64,000 nucleotides of DNA, from the NCBI RefSeq assembly GCF_936943645.1, contig NZ_CAKZJO010000046.1, forward strand, positions 1 to 64,000, read 5' to 3'. Below, piece by piece: positions 30,921 through 39,638 of the stretch (position 1 is the first letter of the stretch; each line of letters begins with the position of its first letter). The position numbers and the translations under genes are program-made. The notes beneath the pieces were generated by a model. The model searched no databases and was not told where the DNA came from. It saw only the letters and a list, made by a program, of their open reading frames with translations. The DNA is from an uncultured Bradyrhizobium sp. Its GTDB lineage: Bacteria; Pseudomonadota; Alphaproteobacteria; Rhizobiales; Xanthobacteraceae.

Positions 30921-31742
30921 ATGTCGGATATCCTGACCAAGATCGAAACCTACAAGCGCGAGGAGATCGCCGCCGCCAAGCGCGCGCAGCCGCTGTCGGC
31001 GATCGAGGCGAGGGCCAGGGCGCAAGCCGCCCCGCGCGGCTTCGTGCGGGCGATCAGGGCCAAGCACGCCGATGGCGACTACGCACTGATCGCCGAGGTG
31101 AAGAAAGCCTCGCCGTCGAAGGGGCTGATCCGCGCCGATTTCGACCCGCCTCAGCTTGCGAAGGCCTATGAGGCCGGCGGCGCCGCGTGTCTGTCGGTGC
31201 TGACCGACACGCCCTCGTTCCAGGGCCATCTCGATTTCATGGTCGCGGCACGCGCGGCGACGTCGCTTCCGGTGCTGCGCAAGGATTTCATGTTCGACAC
31301 CTATCAGGTGGCGGAAGCCCGCGCGCACGGTGCCGACTGCATCCTGATCATCATGGCCGCGCTCGACGATGCTACCGCCCGGGATCTCGAAGATGCCGCG
31401 ATCGCCTACGGCATGGACGTACTGATCGAGATCCACGACCGCGCCGAGCTCGACCGGGCGCTCAAGCTCCGCTCGCCGATGATCGGGGTCAACAACCGCA
31501 ATCTGCGCACCTTCGAGACCACGCTCGCGACCAGCGAAACGCTGGCGCCGTTGATCCCGCGGGAGCGTCTGATGGTCGGCGAGAGCGGCATCTTCACGCC
31601 CGCCGATCTCGCCCGGCTCGAGCGCGTCGGCATGTCGACCTTCCTGGTCGGCGAGAGCCTGATGCGGCAGGCCGACGTTACCGCCGCCACGCGGACGCTG
31701 CTCGCGCGCGAGAATGCGGCACGCGCGACGGGCACGCGCTGA
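30921..31742 (+). CDS. trpC: Indole-3-glycerol phosphate synthase
   Basis: This 273-residue TIM-barrel enzyme closes the indole ring in tryptophan biosynthesis. The motif set is complete: [15 protein letters not shown] (catalytic Lys), [55 protein letters not shown] and [14 protein letters not shown]. Its TGA overlaps the moaC ATG by one base, giving TGATG and translational coupling. Confidence 0.98.
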   Translation: MSDILTKIETYKREEIAAAKRAQPLSAIEARARAQAAPRGFVRAIRAKHADGDYALIAEVKKASPSKGLIRADFDPPQLAKAYEAGGAACLSVLTDTPSFQGHLDFMVAARAATSLPVLRKDFMFDTYQVAEARAHGADCILIIMAALDDATARDLEDAAIAYGMDVLIEIHDRAELDRALKLRSPMIGVNNRNLRTFETTLATSETLAPLIPRERLMVGESGIFTPADLARLERVGMSTFLVGESLMRQADVTAATRTLLARENAARATGTR

Positions 31743-32257
31743 TGGCACGCAAGCCTGCCAAGGCGAAGGCGGCCAGGAAGGCCGGCCCCGCCCTCACCCA
31801 TATCGGCGCCTCCGGCGAGGCGCGCATGGTCGACGTCTCGGACAAGCCGGCCACCGAGCGGCTTGCGGTCGCGGAAGGCCGCGTCGTCATGACCAAGGCA
31901 ACGCTCGACCTCATCGTCTCCGGCAACGCCAAGAAGGGCGACGTGCTCGGCACGGCCCGCATCGCCGGCATCATGGCGGCGAAGCGGACCTCGGAGCTGA
32001 TTCCGCTCTGTCATCCGCTCGCGCTGTCGAAGGTCATTGTCGACATCGAGCCCGATGCAAAGCTGCCGGGCTGCCGCGTCCGCGCCAGCGTGAAGGTGAC
32101 GGGACCTACCGGCGTCGAGATGGAGGCCCTCACTGCGGTGTCGGTGGCCTGCCTCACCATCTACGACATGATCAAGGCGGTCGAGCGCGGCGTGCGCATC
32201 GAGGGCATTCATCTGGTCGAGAAGCTCGGCGGCAAGTCCGGCCATTACCGCGTCTGA
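31742..32257 (+). CDS. moaC: Cyclic pyranopterin monophosphate synthase (molybdenum cofactor)
   Basis: This 171-residue enzyme is the second in molybdopterin synthesis and converts the MoaA product to cyclic pyranopterin monophosphate. [14 protein letters not shown] and [19 protein letters not shown] come first, then IPLCHPL (active-site region), [17 protein letters not shown] with the substrate-binding residues, and [14 protein letters not shown] Lys/Ala-rich leader ([16 protein letters not shown]) precedes the conserved core and is usual in this family of bacteria. Its partner moeA is 7.4 kb downstream, separated by unrelated genes. Confidence 0.97.
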   Translation: MARKPAKAKAARKAGPALTHIGASGEARMVDVSDKPATERLAVAEGRVVMTKATLDLIVSGNAKKGDVLGTARIAGIMAAKRTSELIPLCHPLALSKVIVDIEPDAKLPGCRVRASVKVTGPTGVEMEALTAVSVACLTIYDMIKAVERGVRIEGIHLVEKLGGKSGHYRV

Positions 32258-32263
32258 CCGGCG

Positions 32264-32428
32264 CTACTTCAGCGCCGAGCTGATCGATGTGAATTTCGTG
32301 TTGAGCCTCGTGCCCAGGCCGTTGATGACGGTGATGATGGCAAGCGCAATTCCGGCGGCGATCAGGCCGTATTCGATCGCCGTCGCACCACGCTCGTCGG
32401 CGAGAAAGTTCTTCAAAGTCTTCTTCAT
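32264..32428 (-). CDS. Flp-type IVb pilin, solitary
   Basis: This 54-residue prepilin starts at the ATG at 32428; a longer frame adds 52 non-conserved residues. It carries the Flp signature: a basic leader with FLADERGATAIEYGLIAAGI, where the prepilin peptidase cuts after Gly and the mature protein starts ATAIEYG. One hydrophobic helix, LIAAGIALAIITVINGLG, and a short polar tail follow. These pilins form Tad adhesion fibres. No cpa/tad assembly genes lie nearby, so it would depend on a distant Tad locus. It is convergent with moaC, with six bases between stops, and lies just upstream of a c-di-GMP enzyme gene on the opposite strand. Confidence 0.9.
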   Translation of the reverse strand: MKKTLKNFLADERGATAIEYGLIAAGIALAIITVINGLGTRLNTKFTSISSALK

Positions 32429-32750
32429 CGTTTGTCCTCTCGGTGTCCCGGCAACGTGTTCGCAAATCACGTGCCAATGCCCGCGCAAGGCTCGCCAACA
32501 CCTTAGATGGTTAAGCCTTCCTTGATCGCGGCACGACCGGCAGGAATTGACCGGCAACGCCGGCGCTTGCGGCAAATTTTGCATGTCTCCTCATGCACGA
32601 TTTGAATCGCGCGCATCGATTGCATTTGTGCTCGGCCGTTCACATCGCATTAACCGCGCTTCCTAACTTCGCCTCCATACCGTTTCCGTAAACCAACGGA
32701 TGCTTTCGGGGCCAAGAATTGACCCTGACGTGCGCAGGCAATGATCCAGT

Positions 32751-35483
32751 ATGATGACGAAATTCGGCAGTCGCCTCTTTGACCAGGCCTTCGTGCGCAG
32801 CGGACCGATCCGCTGGCTGGTGGTGGGCGGCACGCTGCTGATCGCGGCCATCGCCATCGGCTCCGTCCTGATGGCGCAGAATTTCCGCGAACGAGCGCTG
32901 CGCAACTCCAGCCGCGAGCTGGAGAACACCGTGCTGATGCTCGCCCATCACTTCGATCAGCAATTGCAGGACTTCGCGGTCATCCAGCGAGACTTCGTCG
33001 ATCACGTGCGTGCCATCGGCATCACCAGCGTCGAGGACTTCCGCAAACGCCTTTCCGATCAGAGCGTCCACCAGATGCTGCGATCGAAGATCGAGGCGCT
33101 GCCCTATATCGGCGGCGTCAACATCATCGATGCCGAAGGCAATCTGATCAATTCATCGACGGCATGGCCGGTGCCCAAGACCAACATGGCCGACCGCGCC
33201 TACTTCCGCACGTTCAAATACGACCCCAACGCGCCGGATGTCCTGATCGAACCGCTGCACAGCCGGATCTCCGGCGCATGGACCATCCTGGTGGCCCGGA
33301 AGCTCGTCGCCCCGAACGGCGAATTCCTCGGCGTGGTCGGACGCGGGATCGAACCCGCCAACTTCGAAAAATTCTTCGCCACCGTCGCGCTCGGCGAAGG
33401 CGCGACGATCTCGATGCTGCATCGCGACGGCACGCTGCTCGCCCGCTACCCCCATTCCAGCGAATTGATGGGGCGGAATTTCAAGACCGGTTCGTTCGAG
33501 CAGCAGAGGGTCTTCGGCCTCGATCATTTCGCCGGCCGCTTCGTCAGCCCGGTCGACGGCGAGGACCGGTTGATCTCCTCGCGCGCCCTGCCCCATTTCC
33601 CGATCCTGATGATGGCCACCACGACGCGTGCGGCGGCCCTGACCGACTGGCGCGAACAGATCGGCATGCTGATCTCGGTCGCCGGCGCCTCGGCGCTGGC
33701 CATCGCGGGCGTGCTGATCGCGGTCGTGCGCAAGCTCTTGGAGCAGCACCGCGCGTCACGCGAACGGCTGACGCTGGAGAAGCAGCGGCTCGACCGCGCC
33801 GTCAACAACATGACGCAGGGCCTGTTGCTGTTCGACGCCGAGCGGCGGATGGTGGTCTGCAACCAGCGCTACATCGAGATGTACGGATTGTCCGCCGAGG
33901 TCGTGAAGCCCGGCTGCAGTTTCCACGACATCATCGCCCATCGCAAGGCGACCGGTTCGTTCACGGGCGACGTCGACGCTTACGTCGGGCTCGTGCTGCG
34001 GGACATTCATGTCCGCAATTCCATGGTGGTCGACACCTCTGACGGCCGCTCGATCCACATTCTCAACGAGCCGCTCGCGGATGGCGGCTGGGTCGCGACC
34101 CATGAGGATATCACCGAGCGCCGCCGCATCGAGGAACGCATCACCCACCTCGCCCACTACGACGCGCTGACCGATCTGCCGAACCGCACCATGTTCCACG
34201 AACATCTGCGCTCAGAGCTGGCCGCTGTCGGCAAGGGCGAAGAGATCGCGGTGCATTACATCGACATCGACGAGTTCAAGGGCGTCAACGACGCGCTCGG
34301 CCACCTCGTCGGCGACGAGCTGCTGAAATCGGTGGCCGCGAGCCTGCGGCGCTGTGCGGGCCCGGCAGATTTCGTCGCACGCCTCGGCGGCGACGAATTC
34401 GCCATCGTCCAGAGCGCGGTGACGTCGCGCGACCAGGTCGACGACCTCGTCGCGCGGGTGTTCGAGGCCATCCGTGCCCCCTTCGACTGCATGGGCCATC
34501 ATCTCACCACCGATGCCAGCATCGGCATCGCGCTCGCACCCGAACACGGCACGGTGCTCGACCAGATCCTCAAGAACGCGGACATGGCGATGTACGCCGC
34601 CAAGTCGGCCGGACGCCGCACCTATCGCTTCTTCGAGCCGGAGATGGATGCCAAGGTGCGCGAGCGCCGGCAGCTCGAGAGCGACCTGCGCCACGCCATC
34701 GCCCAAGGAGGTCGCGAAGGCGGCCTCGAGGTCTATTACCAGCCCTGCCTCAGCCTGAAGGATGATCGCATCACCGGCTGTGAGGCGCTGGTGCGGTGGC
34801 GTCATCCGGTGCGCGGCATGGTCTCGCCGGCGGAGTTCATCCCGATCGCCGAGGATACCGGCCTGATCAACGAGATCGGCGAATGGGTGCTGGCGACCGC
34901 CTGCCGCGATGCCGCTGGATGGCCCGACGACATTCGCCTCGCCGTCAACGTCTCGCCGGTGCAGTTCAAGAGCGGCACGCTGGCGCTGAAGATCATGGCT
35001 GCGCTCGCCGCGTCGAACCTGCCGGCGAGCCGGCTGGAGCTCGAGATCACCGAGGCGGTGCTGATCCGCGACGATGATGCTGCGCTTACGATCCTTCACC
35101 AGCTCCGGGCCATCGGCGTTCGCATCGCGCTCGACGATTTCGGCACCGGCTACTCGTCGCTGAGCTATCTGCACCGCTTCCCGTTCGACAAGATCAAGAT
35201 CGACCGCTGTTTCGTCGACGACATCGCCGGTCCCGACGGCTCCGCCAGCATCGTCCAGGCCGTCGTCAATCTGGCGGCCGCGCGCCGCATGACCACGACA
35301 GCCGAGGGCGTCGAGACCGAGGAGCAGCAGCGCCTGCTGCGCGCGCTCGGTTGCTCGGAGATGCAGGGCTATCTGTTCAGCGCCGCCAAGCCCGCCGACA
35401 AGGTGATGGAGCTGTTCGCGCTGCATCGCAGCCGCCTGGCGCAGCGCGGCGGCAGCGAGAGCCGGCGACGCGAGGCCGGTTAG
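32751..35483 (+). CDS. Cache-PAS-GGDEF-EAL membrane protein (c-di-GMP turnover)
   Basis: The protein has 910 residues. A membrane helix lies at about 21-41 (WLVVGGTLLIAAIAIGSVLMA), then a periplasmic Cache-type sensor to about 300. A second helix is at about 303-325 (IGMLISVAGASALAIAGVLI), then a PAS-like segment (AVNNMTQGLLLFDAERRMVV). The GGDEF domain has intact GGDEF at 546-550 after DALTDLPNRTMF. The EAL domain has CEALVRWRHP with the catalytic Glu at 678, then NVSPVQFKSG, EITEAVL, DDFGTGYSSL and KIDRCFV. Both enzymatic motifs are complete, so it may make and degrade c-di-GMP. The RxxD inhibitory site upstream of GGDEF is missing (a Gly replaces the Arg). The ligand is unknown. Confidence 0.93.
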   Translation: MMTKFGSRLFDQAFVRSGPIRWLVVGGTLLIAAIAIGSVLMAQNFRERALRNSSRELENTVLMLAHHFDQQLQDFAVIQRDFVDHVRAIGITSVEDFRKRLSDQSVHQMLRSKIEALPYIGGVNIIDAEGNLINSSTAWPVPKTNMADRAYFRTFKYDPNAPDVLIEPLHSRISGAWTILVARKLVAPNGEFLGVVGRGIEPANFEKFFATVALGEGATISMLHRDGTLLARYPHSSELMGRNFKTGSFEQQRVFGLDHFAGRFVSPVDGEDRLISSRALPHFPILMMATTTRAAALTDWREQIGMLISVAGASALAIAGVLIAVVRKLLEQHRASRERLTLEKQRLDRAVNNMTQGLLLFDAERRMVVCNQRYIEMYGLSAEVVKPGCSFHDIIAHRKATGSFTGDVDAYVGLVLRDIHVRNSMVVDTSDGRSIHILNEPLADGGWVATHEDITERRRIEERITHLAHYDALTDLPNRTMFHEHLRSELAAVGKGEEIAVHYIDIDEFKGVNDALGHLVGDELLKSVAASLRRCAGPADFVARLGGDEFAIVQSAVTSRDQVDDLVARVFEAIRAPFDCMGHHLTTDASIGIALAPEHGTVLDQILKNADMAMYAAKSAGRRTYRFFEPEMDAKVRERRQLESDLRHAIAQGGREGGLEVYYQPCLSLKDDRITGCEALVRWRHPVRGMVSPAEFIPIAEDTGLINEIGEWVLATACRDAAGWPDDIRLAVNVSPVQFKSGTLALKIMAALAASNLPASRLELEITEAVLIRDDDAALTILHQLRAIGVRIALDDFGTGYSSLSYLHRFPFDKIKIDRCFVDDIAGPDGSASIVQAVVNLAAARRMTTTAEGVETEEQQRLLRALGCSEMQGYLFSAAKPADKVMELFALHRSRLAQRGGSESRRREAG

Positions 35484-35521
35484 TGCCGGCTACGGATCCC
35501 CGCTGAGGTCCCCAAACGAAA

Positions 35522-35553
35522 TCGCCCGGAAGCGGCGATGCACTTCCGGGCGA
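35522..35553. terminator. Bidirectional hairpin between the GGDEF-EAL gene and ctpA
   Basis: Perfect 11-bp arms TCGCCCGGAAG (35522-35532) and CTTCCGGGCGA (35543-35553) with a 10-nt loop lie between two convergent genes. Towards the minus strand the hairpin is followed by TTTCGTTT, a weak T-tract. It probably ends both transcripts. Confidence 0.65.
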
Positions 35554-35579
35554 CAATCGATGTCTCGAACCAGCAAGAC

Positions 35580-36917
35580 CTAGTTCGGCACCGCAGCCTT
35601 CGGCGCGGGCTTGGCCGCAACCGCGTTGGCGCTGACGCCGTGCAGGAAGTCGAAGGCGGCGTGGAGGGCCTTGTCGTCCTCTTGCTTCGGCGGGACGTAG
35701 GATTGCGATCCGGTCTGCTCGGTGCCGTCGGCGGCCGACAGATGCCCGCGCATCTGGGACTCCGCCATGGTGTCCATCCGGCCCTTCAGCTCGGGCGGCA
35801 CGTCCTGCAGGATCTCGATGTCAGGCGCGATGCCCTGGGCCTGGATCGAGCGGCCCGACGGCGTGTAGTAGCGCGCCGTGGTCAGCGCCAGCGCGCCGTT
35901 GCCGGATCCAAGCGGAATGATGGTCTGCACCGAGCCCTTGCCGAAAGAGCGTGTGCCGATGATGGTCGCGCGCTTGTGGTCATGCAGGGCGCCGGCGACG
36001 ATTTCCGAGGCCGAGGCCGAGCCGCCATTGACCAGCACCACCAGCGGCTTGCCCTTGGTGAGATCGCCGCCATGGGCGGTGAAGCGCTGGGTCTCTTCCG
36101 GATTGCGGCCGCGGGTCGAGACGACCTCGCCGCGTTGCAGGAAGGCGCTCGACACCGACACCGCCTGGTCGAGCAATCCGCCCGGATTGTTGCGCAGGTC
36201 GACCACGTAGCCGGCGAGCTTCTCCTGCGGGACGTCCTTGGTGATCGAGGCGATCGCCTTCTTCAGGCCGTCGGTGGTCTGCTCGTTGAACGAGGTGATG
36301 CGGACATAGCCGATGTCGCCGCCTTCGACATGGAAGCGCACGGGACGCACGTGAATGATCTCGCGCTTGAGCGCGACGTCGAGCGGGGCGTCGGCGCCCT
36401 TGCGCACGATGGTGAGCTTGGTCTGGGTGTCGACCGGACCCTTCATCTTGTTGACGGCCTGCTCGAGCGTCATGCCCTGCACGGCCTCGCCGTCGATCTT
36501 GCTGATGAGGTCGCCGGACATCAGGCCGGCCTTCGAGGCGGGCGTGTCGTCGATCGGCGAGACGACCTTGACGAGACCGTCTTCCATCGTGACCTCGATG
36601 CCGAGGCCGCCGAACTCGCCGGACGTGGTCTCCTGCATTTCGGTCCAGGCCTTCGCGTTCATGTAGCGCGAGTGCGGATCGAGCGAGGTCACCATGCCGG
36701 TGATCGCGCCTTCGATCAGCTTGGCATTGTCGGGCTTTTCGACATAGCTCGCCTTGACGCGCTCGAACACCGTGCCGAACAGGTTGAGCTGGGAATAGGC
36801 GTCGTCCGCGCTCGCCGCCGCCCGTGCCGCCCAGACACCGCCGTGCGGGCTGGCTACCAGAAGGGTCAGACACGCTCCGGTGAGCGCGCCCAGTGGGAAC
36901 AGCAGGGATTTCCGCAT
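35580..36917 (-). CDS. ctpA: C-terminal processing peptidase, S41 family
   Basis: This exported serine protease of 445 residues (from the ATG at 36917) trims C-termini of periplasmic and cell-wall proteins. The signal sequence is MRKSLLFPLGALTGACLTLL. A PDZ domain lies at about residues 95-180 (GLGIEVTMEDGLVKVVSPID, AGLMSGDLISKIDG). The catalytic part holds GYVRITSFNEQT, DLRNNPGGLLDQAVSVS, VNGGSASASEIVAGAL (Ser) and SFGKGSVQTIIPL (Lys). The frame stays open 51 codons further upstream, but those codons are made of a 14-bp tandem repeat and give a Lys/Ser-rich string before the signal peptide, so I reject them as coding. Confidence 0.93.
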   Translation of the reverse strand: MRKSLLFPLGALTGACLTLLVASPHGGVWAARAAASADDAYSQLNLFGTVFERVKASYVEKPDNAKLIEGAITGMVTSLDPHSRYMNAKAWTEMQETTSGEFGGLGIEVTMEDGLVKVVSPIDDTPASKAGLMSGDLISKIDGEAVQGMTLEQAVNKMKGPVDTQTKLTIVRKGADAPLDVALKREIIHVRPVRFHVEGGDIGYVRITSFNEQTTDGLKKAIASITKDVPQEKLAGYVVDLRNNPGGLLDQAVSVSSAFLQRGEVVSTRGRNPEETQRFTAHGGDLTKGKPLVVLVNGGSASASEIVAGALHDHKRATIIGTRSFGKGSVQTIIPLGSGNGALALTTARYYTPSGRSIQAQGIAPDIEILQDVPPELKGRMDTMAESQMRGHLSAADGTEQTGSQSYVPPKQEDDKALHAAFDFLHGVSANAVAAKPAPKAAVPN

Positions 36918-36960
36918 GGAGGGACTGGCCTTTTTGCTTGGCGGTTCGCTTGTCTTTCGA

Positions 36961-37009
36961 GACTTGCTTTTCGGGACTTGCTTTTTGGGACTTGCTTTTT
37001 GGGACTTGG
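36961..37009. repeat. 14-bp tandem minisatellite upstream of ctpA
   Basis: Three consecutive copies of GACTTGCTTTTTGG (the first has one C for T) start at 36961, 36975 and 36989, followed by a half copy from 37003. A degenerate unit precedes them at about 36945. The array lies 44 bp upstream of the ctpA start, in the 5' untranslated or promoter region. Such arrays are prone to change copy number. Confidence 0.85.
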
Positions 37010-37273
37010 AAGTCGCCCATGCAATTGGCGATCCAGTCCGCTTCTCACAATACCATTCTGGTTTCTTCAAGGCCGGGATGCCCTGCCGGCGTGTCCTCCG
37101 CAGAAATCGCTTCGTTCGGACCTAAACTTTTGGCAACGTTGCCGGACTGGTCCGCCCGCAAGGGGAATCGGTGGGCCGGTCCATGCCTCGCAGCTATGCG
37201 ATTTTAGGATGGTTTTGGAGGGCTGGACGGGTTAGGCGATGACATAAGGCTTCAAATTCTCGGGAGGATAACA

Positions 37274-38407
37274 ATGAACGAAGCACCCCGCATCCGGCCG
37301 GACCGGAACGTCGAACTCGGCGCCAGCAACGAGCCGTTCCAGAATCTGCACGAATTCATCCGGAAAGCGCGGGCCAACCTCAACCAGAACGCCTGGGACT
37401 ATATCGTCGGCGCCGCCGAGACCGAAACCACGATGCGCCGCAACCGCATGGCGCTGGACGAGATCGCCTTTCGCCCGCGCGTGCTGCGCGACGTCCGCAA
37501 GGTGGACGGCTCGGTCCAGCAGTTCGGCCGCAACATGCGTCTGCCCGTGGTCATCGCCCCCGTCGGCGCGCTCGAGATCTTCGATCCGGACGGCGCGGCA
37601 AGCGTGGCGCGGGGGGCCGGCGCTTTCGGTGCGGCGCACATGCTGAGCTCGGTGTCCGAGCCGGGCCTGGAGAAGACCGCCGAAGCCGCCCCTGATGCGC
37701 TCCGGCTCTATCAGCTCTATGTCCGCGGCGACGACGCCTTCGTTGCGGATGTCGTCAGCCGCTCCGAGAAGAACGGCTATGCCGGCTTCTGCCTGACCGT
37801 CGACACCGCCCATTACAGCCGTCGCGAACGTGACATCGCCAAGCGCTACGTTCGCGAAAGCCGCCTGCGCGCCACCGGCGGCGACTACCAGAAGGGCCTG
37901 GAGTGGCGGACCGTGAAGATGATCAAGGACAAGTTCAAGATCCCACTGATCCTCAAGGGCATCGCCACAGCCGAGGACGCCCTGATCGCGGTCGATCACG
38001 GTGTCGAGTGGATCTATGTCTCCAACCATGGCGGCCGCCAGCTCGACCATAGCCGCGGTGCGATGCACGTGCTGCCGGAGATCGTCGATGCCGTGAAGGG
38101 CCGCGCCAAGATCATGGTCGACGGCGGCATCTGTCGCGGCACCGACATCGTCAAGGCGATCGCGGCAGGTGCGGACCTCGTCGGCATCGGCCGGCTGCAA
38201 TGCTGGGCGCTGGCGGCGGCCGGCGAAGCCGGCATCACGCGGATGCTGGAGCTGCTGGAGGACGAGGTGCTGCGCTGCCTCGGCCTGCTCGGTGCCACGT
38301 CGTTTGCCGAAGTCGACAAGACCTGCCTGCACCCGGCGACCGCAACCAACGCGCCGAGCGTGTTCAGCGCGTTCCCGCTGTTCGACCACGATCCTTACCG
38401 GTACTGA
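37274..38407 (+). CDS. FMN-dependent alpha-hydroxy-acid oxidase/dehydrogenase
   Basis: This 377-residue TIM-barrel flavoenzyme belongs to the lactate / glycolate / mandelate oxidase family, which oxidises (S)-2-hydroxy acids to 2-oxo acids. RPRVLRDVRKVDGS and the substrate/FMN start are typical. FCLTVDTAHYSRRERDI contains the flavin-contacting segment. The active-site signature SNHGGRQLDHSRGA carries the catalytic His and Arg, followed by VDGGICRGTDIVKAIAAGAD (FMN phosphate). No membrane-anchoring insert is visible. The ATG has GGGAGGA upstream. It is followed after 28 bp by a HAD phosphatase gene on the same strand, which suggests an operon. The exact hydroxy acid is not determinable. Confidence 0.9.
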   Translation: MNEAPRIRPDRNVELGASNEPFQNLHEFIRKARANLNQNAWDYIVGAAETETTMRRNRMALDEIAFRPRVLRDVRKVDGSVQQFGRNMRLPVVIAPVGALEIFDPDGAASVARGAGAFGAAHMLSSVSEPGLEKTAEAAPDALRLYQLYVRGDDAFVADVVSRSEKNGYAGFCLTVDTAHYSRRERDIAKRYVRESRLRATGGDYQKGLEWRTVKMIKDKFKIPLILKGIATAEDALIAVDHGVEWIYVSNHGGRQLDHSRGAMHVLPEIVDAVKGRAKIMVDGGICRGTDIVKAIAAGADLVGIGRLQCWALAAAGEAGITRMLELLEDEVLRCLGLLGATSFAEVDKTCLHPATATNAPSVFSAFPLFDHDPYRY

Positions 38408-38435
38408 TTGGCAGATCTGAAGTGAAAGGACGCAG

Positions 38436-39065
38436 GTGACATCGCTCTCCCCCGGCAGCGCGGATGCGCTTCTGTTCGATCTCGGGCGCGTGGTGCTCGA
38501 TATCGATTTCTCCAAGGCGATCGCCTGCTGGGCGGGACATGCCGGTTGCGAGCCTCAGTCGATCGTCGCGCGCTATGTGCGCGACGAGGCCTACCGGCTG
38601 CACGAGGTCGGCAAGCTCAGCGACGAGGAATATTTCGCCTCGCTCCGCAGCTCGCTCGGGATCGGCATTTCGGACGCGCAGTTCCTGGAGGGCTGGAACG
38701 CGATCTTCGCCGGCGAGATGCCTGACATCGCCGAACTGTTGCCGCGTGCGGCAAGGCAGATGCCGCTTTACGCCTTCTCCAACACCAACCGGCCGCATGT
38801 CGACTATTTCTCTCGGGAATATGCCGATCTGCTCGGTCATTTCCGAAAGCTGTACCTGTCGTCCAGCATCGGCCTGCGCAAGCCGGACGCGGAGGCTTTC
38901 GACCATGTCGTGGCCGAGATCGGCGTGCCTGCGGAGCGCATCGTGTTCTTCGACGATCTCGCCGAGAACATCGAGGGAGCGCGGGCGCGTGGATTGATGG
39001 CAGTGCACGTGACGACGCCGCGCGATGTGGGGAATACCTTGAAGGCATTGGGCATCTGTGGTTAG
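38436..39065 (+). CDS. HAD-family phosphatase (YihX-like)
   Basis: A 209-residue haloacid dehalogenase-like hydrolase. Motif I reads LFDLGRVVLDID: the nucleophile Asp is present and the +2 position is Gly, as in the YihX / glucose-1-phosphate phosphatase group. The alpha-helical cap follows (VRDEAYRLHEVGKLSDEEYF), then motif II as AFSNTNRPH, the Lys/Arg region GLRKPDAEAF and the acid pair FFDDLAENIEGARARG. It begins with GTG at 38436, 28 bp after the hydroxy-acid oxidase gene. The natural substrate is unknown; a sugar phosphate or phosphoglycolate-type compound is plausible. Confidence 0.88.
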   Translation: MTSLSPGSADALLFDLGRVVLDIDFSKAIACWAGHAGCEPQSIVARYVRDEAYRLHEVGKLSDEEYFASLRSSLGIGISDAQFLEGWNAIFAGEMPDIAELLPRAARQMPLYAFSNTNRPHVDYFSREYADLLGHFRKLYLSSSIGLRKPDAEAFDHVVAEIGVPAERIVFFDDLAENIEGARARGLMAVHVTTPRDVGNTLKALGICG

Positions 39066-39223
39066 TCTGCCCTGCCCAGCGATAGCCGCGAGCGATCCCC
39101 GAACAAAATTTGCGGAACGGTGGAACCCAAACCCTTTGTGCATTTTTGTACAAAGTTCCGGGAACGGAATGCCACCCTTCGGACTCATGAGTCTGTTGGG
39201 ACTTCTACACCGGACTGAATGAC

Positions 39224-39424
39224 GTGCTGGGCAAAACCTATCTCACCAAGCAAGCCTCTCTCCTGCTTGAATTCGCAAGAACCACCTCGGATTCTGACCT
39301 TTCCGCCAAGCTGATCAGCAAGGCCGCCGACCTGAAGTCGCAGGCCGATCCGCTCCCCGACAAGGATCCCAAGGCGCCCGACGTCGCGCTGAACGTCGGA
39401 CCGGATGGACCGTCGGAAGGTTGA
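39224..39424 (+). CDS. Small conserved hypothetical protein
   Basis: This 66-residue soluble protein starts with GTG at 39224. The N-terminal half is helical (TYLTKQASLLLEFARTTSDS, then LSAKLISKAADLKSQ). The second half is Pro/Asp-rich and probably disordered. It resembles the short helical proteins frequent in bradyrhizobia, which have no assigned function. It is followed three bases later by a second small gene (39428-39520), and the two are probably co-translated. I cannot suggest a role. Confidence 0.6.
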   Translation: MLGKTYLTKQASLLLEFARTTSDSDLSAKLISKAADLKSQADPLPDKDPKAPDVALNVGPDGPSEG

Positions 39425-39427
39425 CCC

Positions 39428-39520
39428 ATGCCGACCATGGCGCTCGGCATTCTCGTCCTGGCCATGGCCGCCCTCCTCCCGATCCGTCTCGCCTTTTGGA
39501 TCATGCCCCGGCGGAGTTGA
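39428..39520 (+). CDS. 30-residue membrane microprotein
   Basis: A short gene of 31 codons including the stop, too short for usual gene finding. The ATG at 39428 comes three bases after the stop of the 66-residue gene. The product reads MPTMALGILV..., with a single hydrophobic helix (about residues 4-26, ending RLAFWIM) and a basic end, PRRS, consistent with the positive-inside rule for a one-helix inner-membrane peptide. There is no overlapping gene on the other strand to explain the hydrophobic pattern. The coding claim is based on hydropathy and gene packing only. Confidence 0.45.
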   Translation: MPTMALGILVLAMAALLPIRLAFWIMPRRS

Positions 39521-39638
39521 GCTCCTCCTCCACGGAGATCACGCAGGATAAATCATCCTGCGTGCTGCTTTGCCTTGCGCCTGCACTCGGCTAGAACTCT
39601 CGCCGCCCATCACCGACGTGCTCAGCAGGAGTTTTGCC

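Noticed and set aside
36961-37009. CRISPR-like array
   Set aside because: The units are directly adjacent with no spacers, so it is a tandem minisatellite.
36917-37070. N-terminal extension of CtpA by 51 residues
   Set aside because: The extension is encoded by the 14-bp tandem repeat and would put a basic string before a normal signal peptide.
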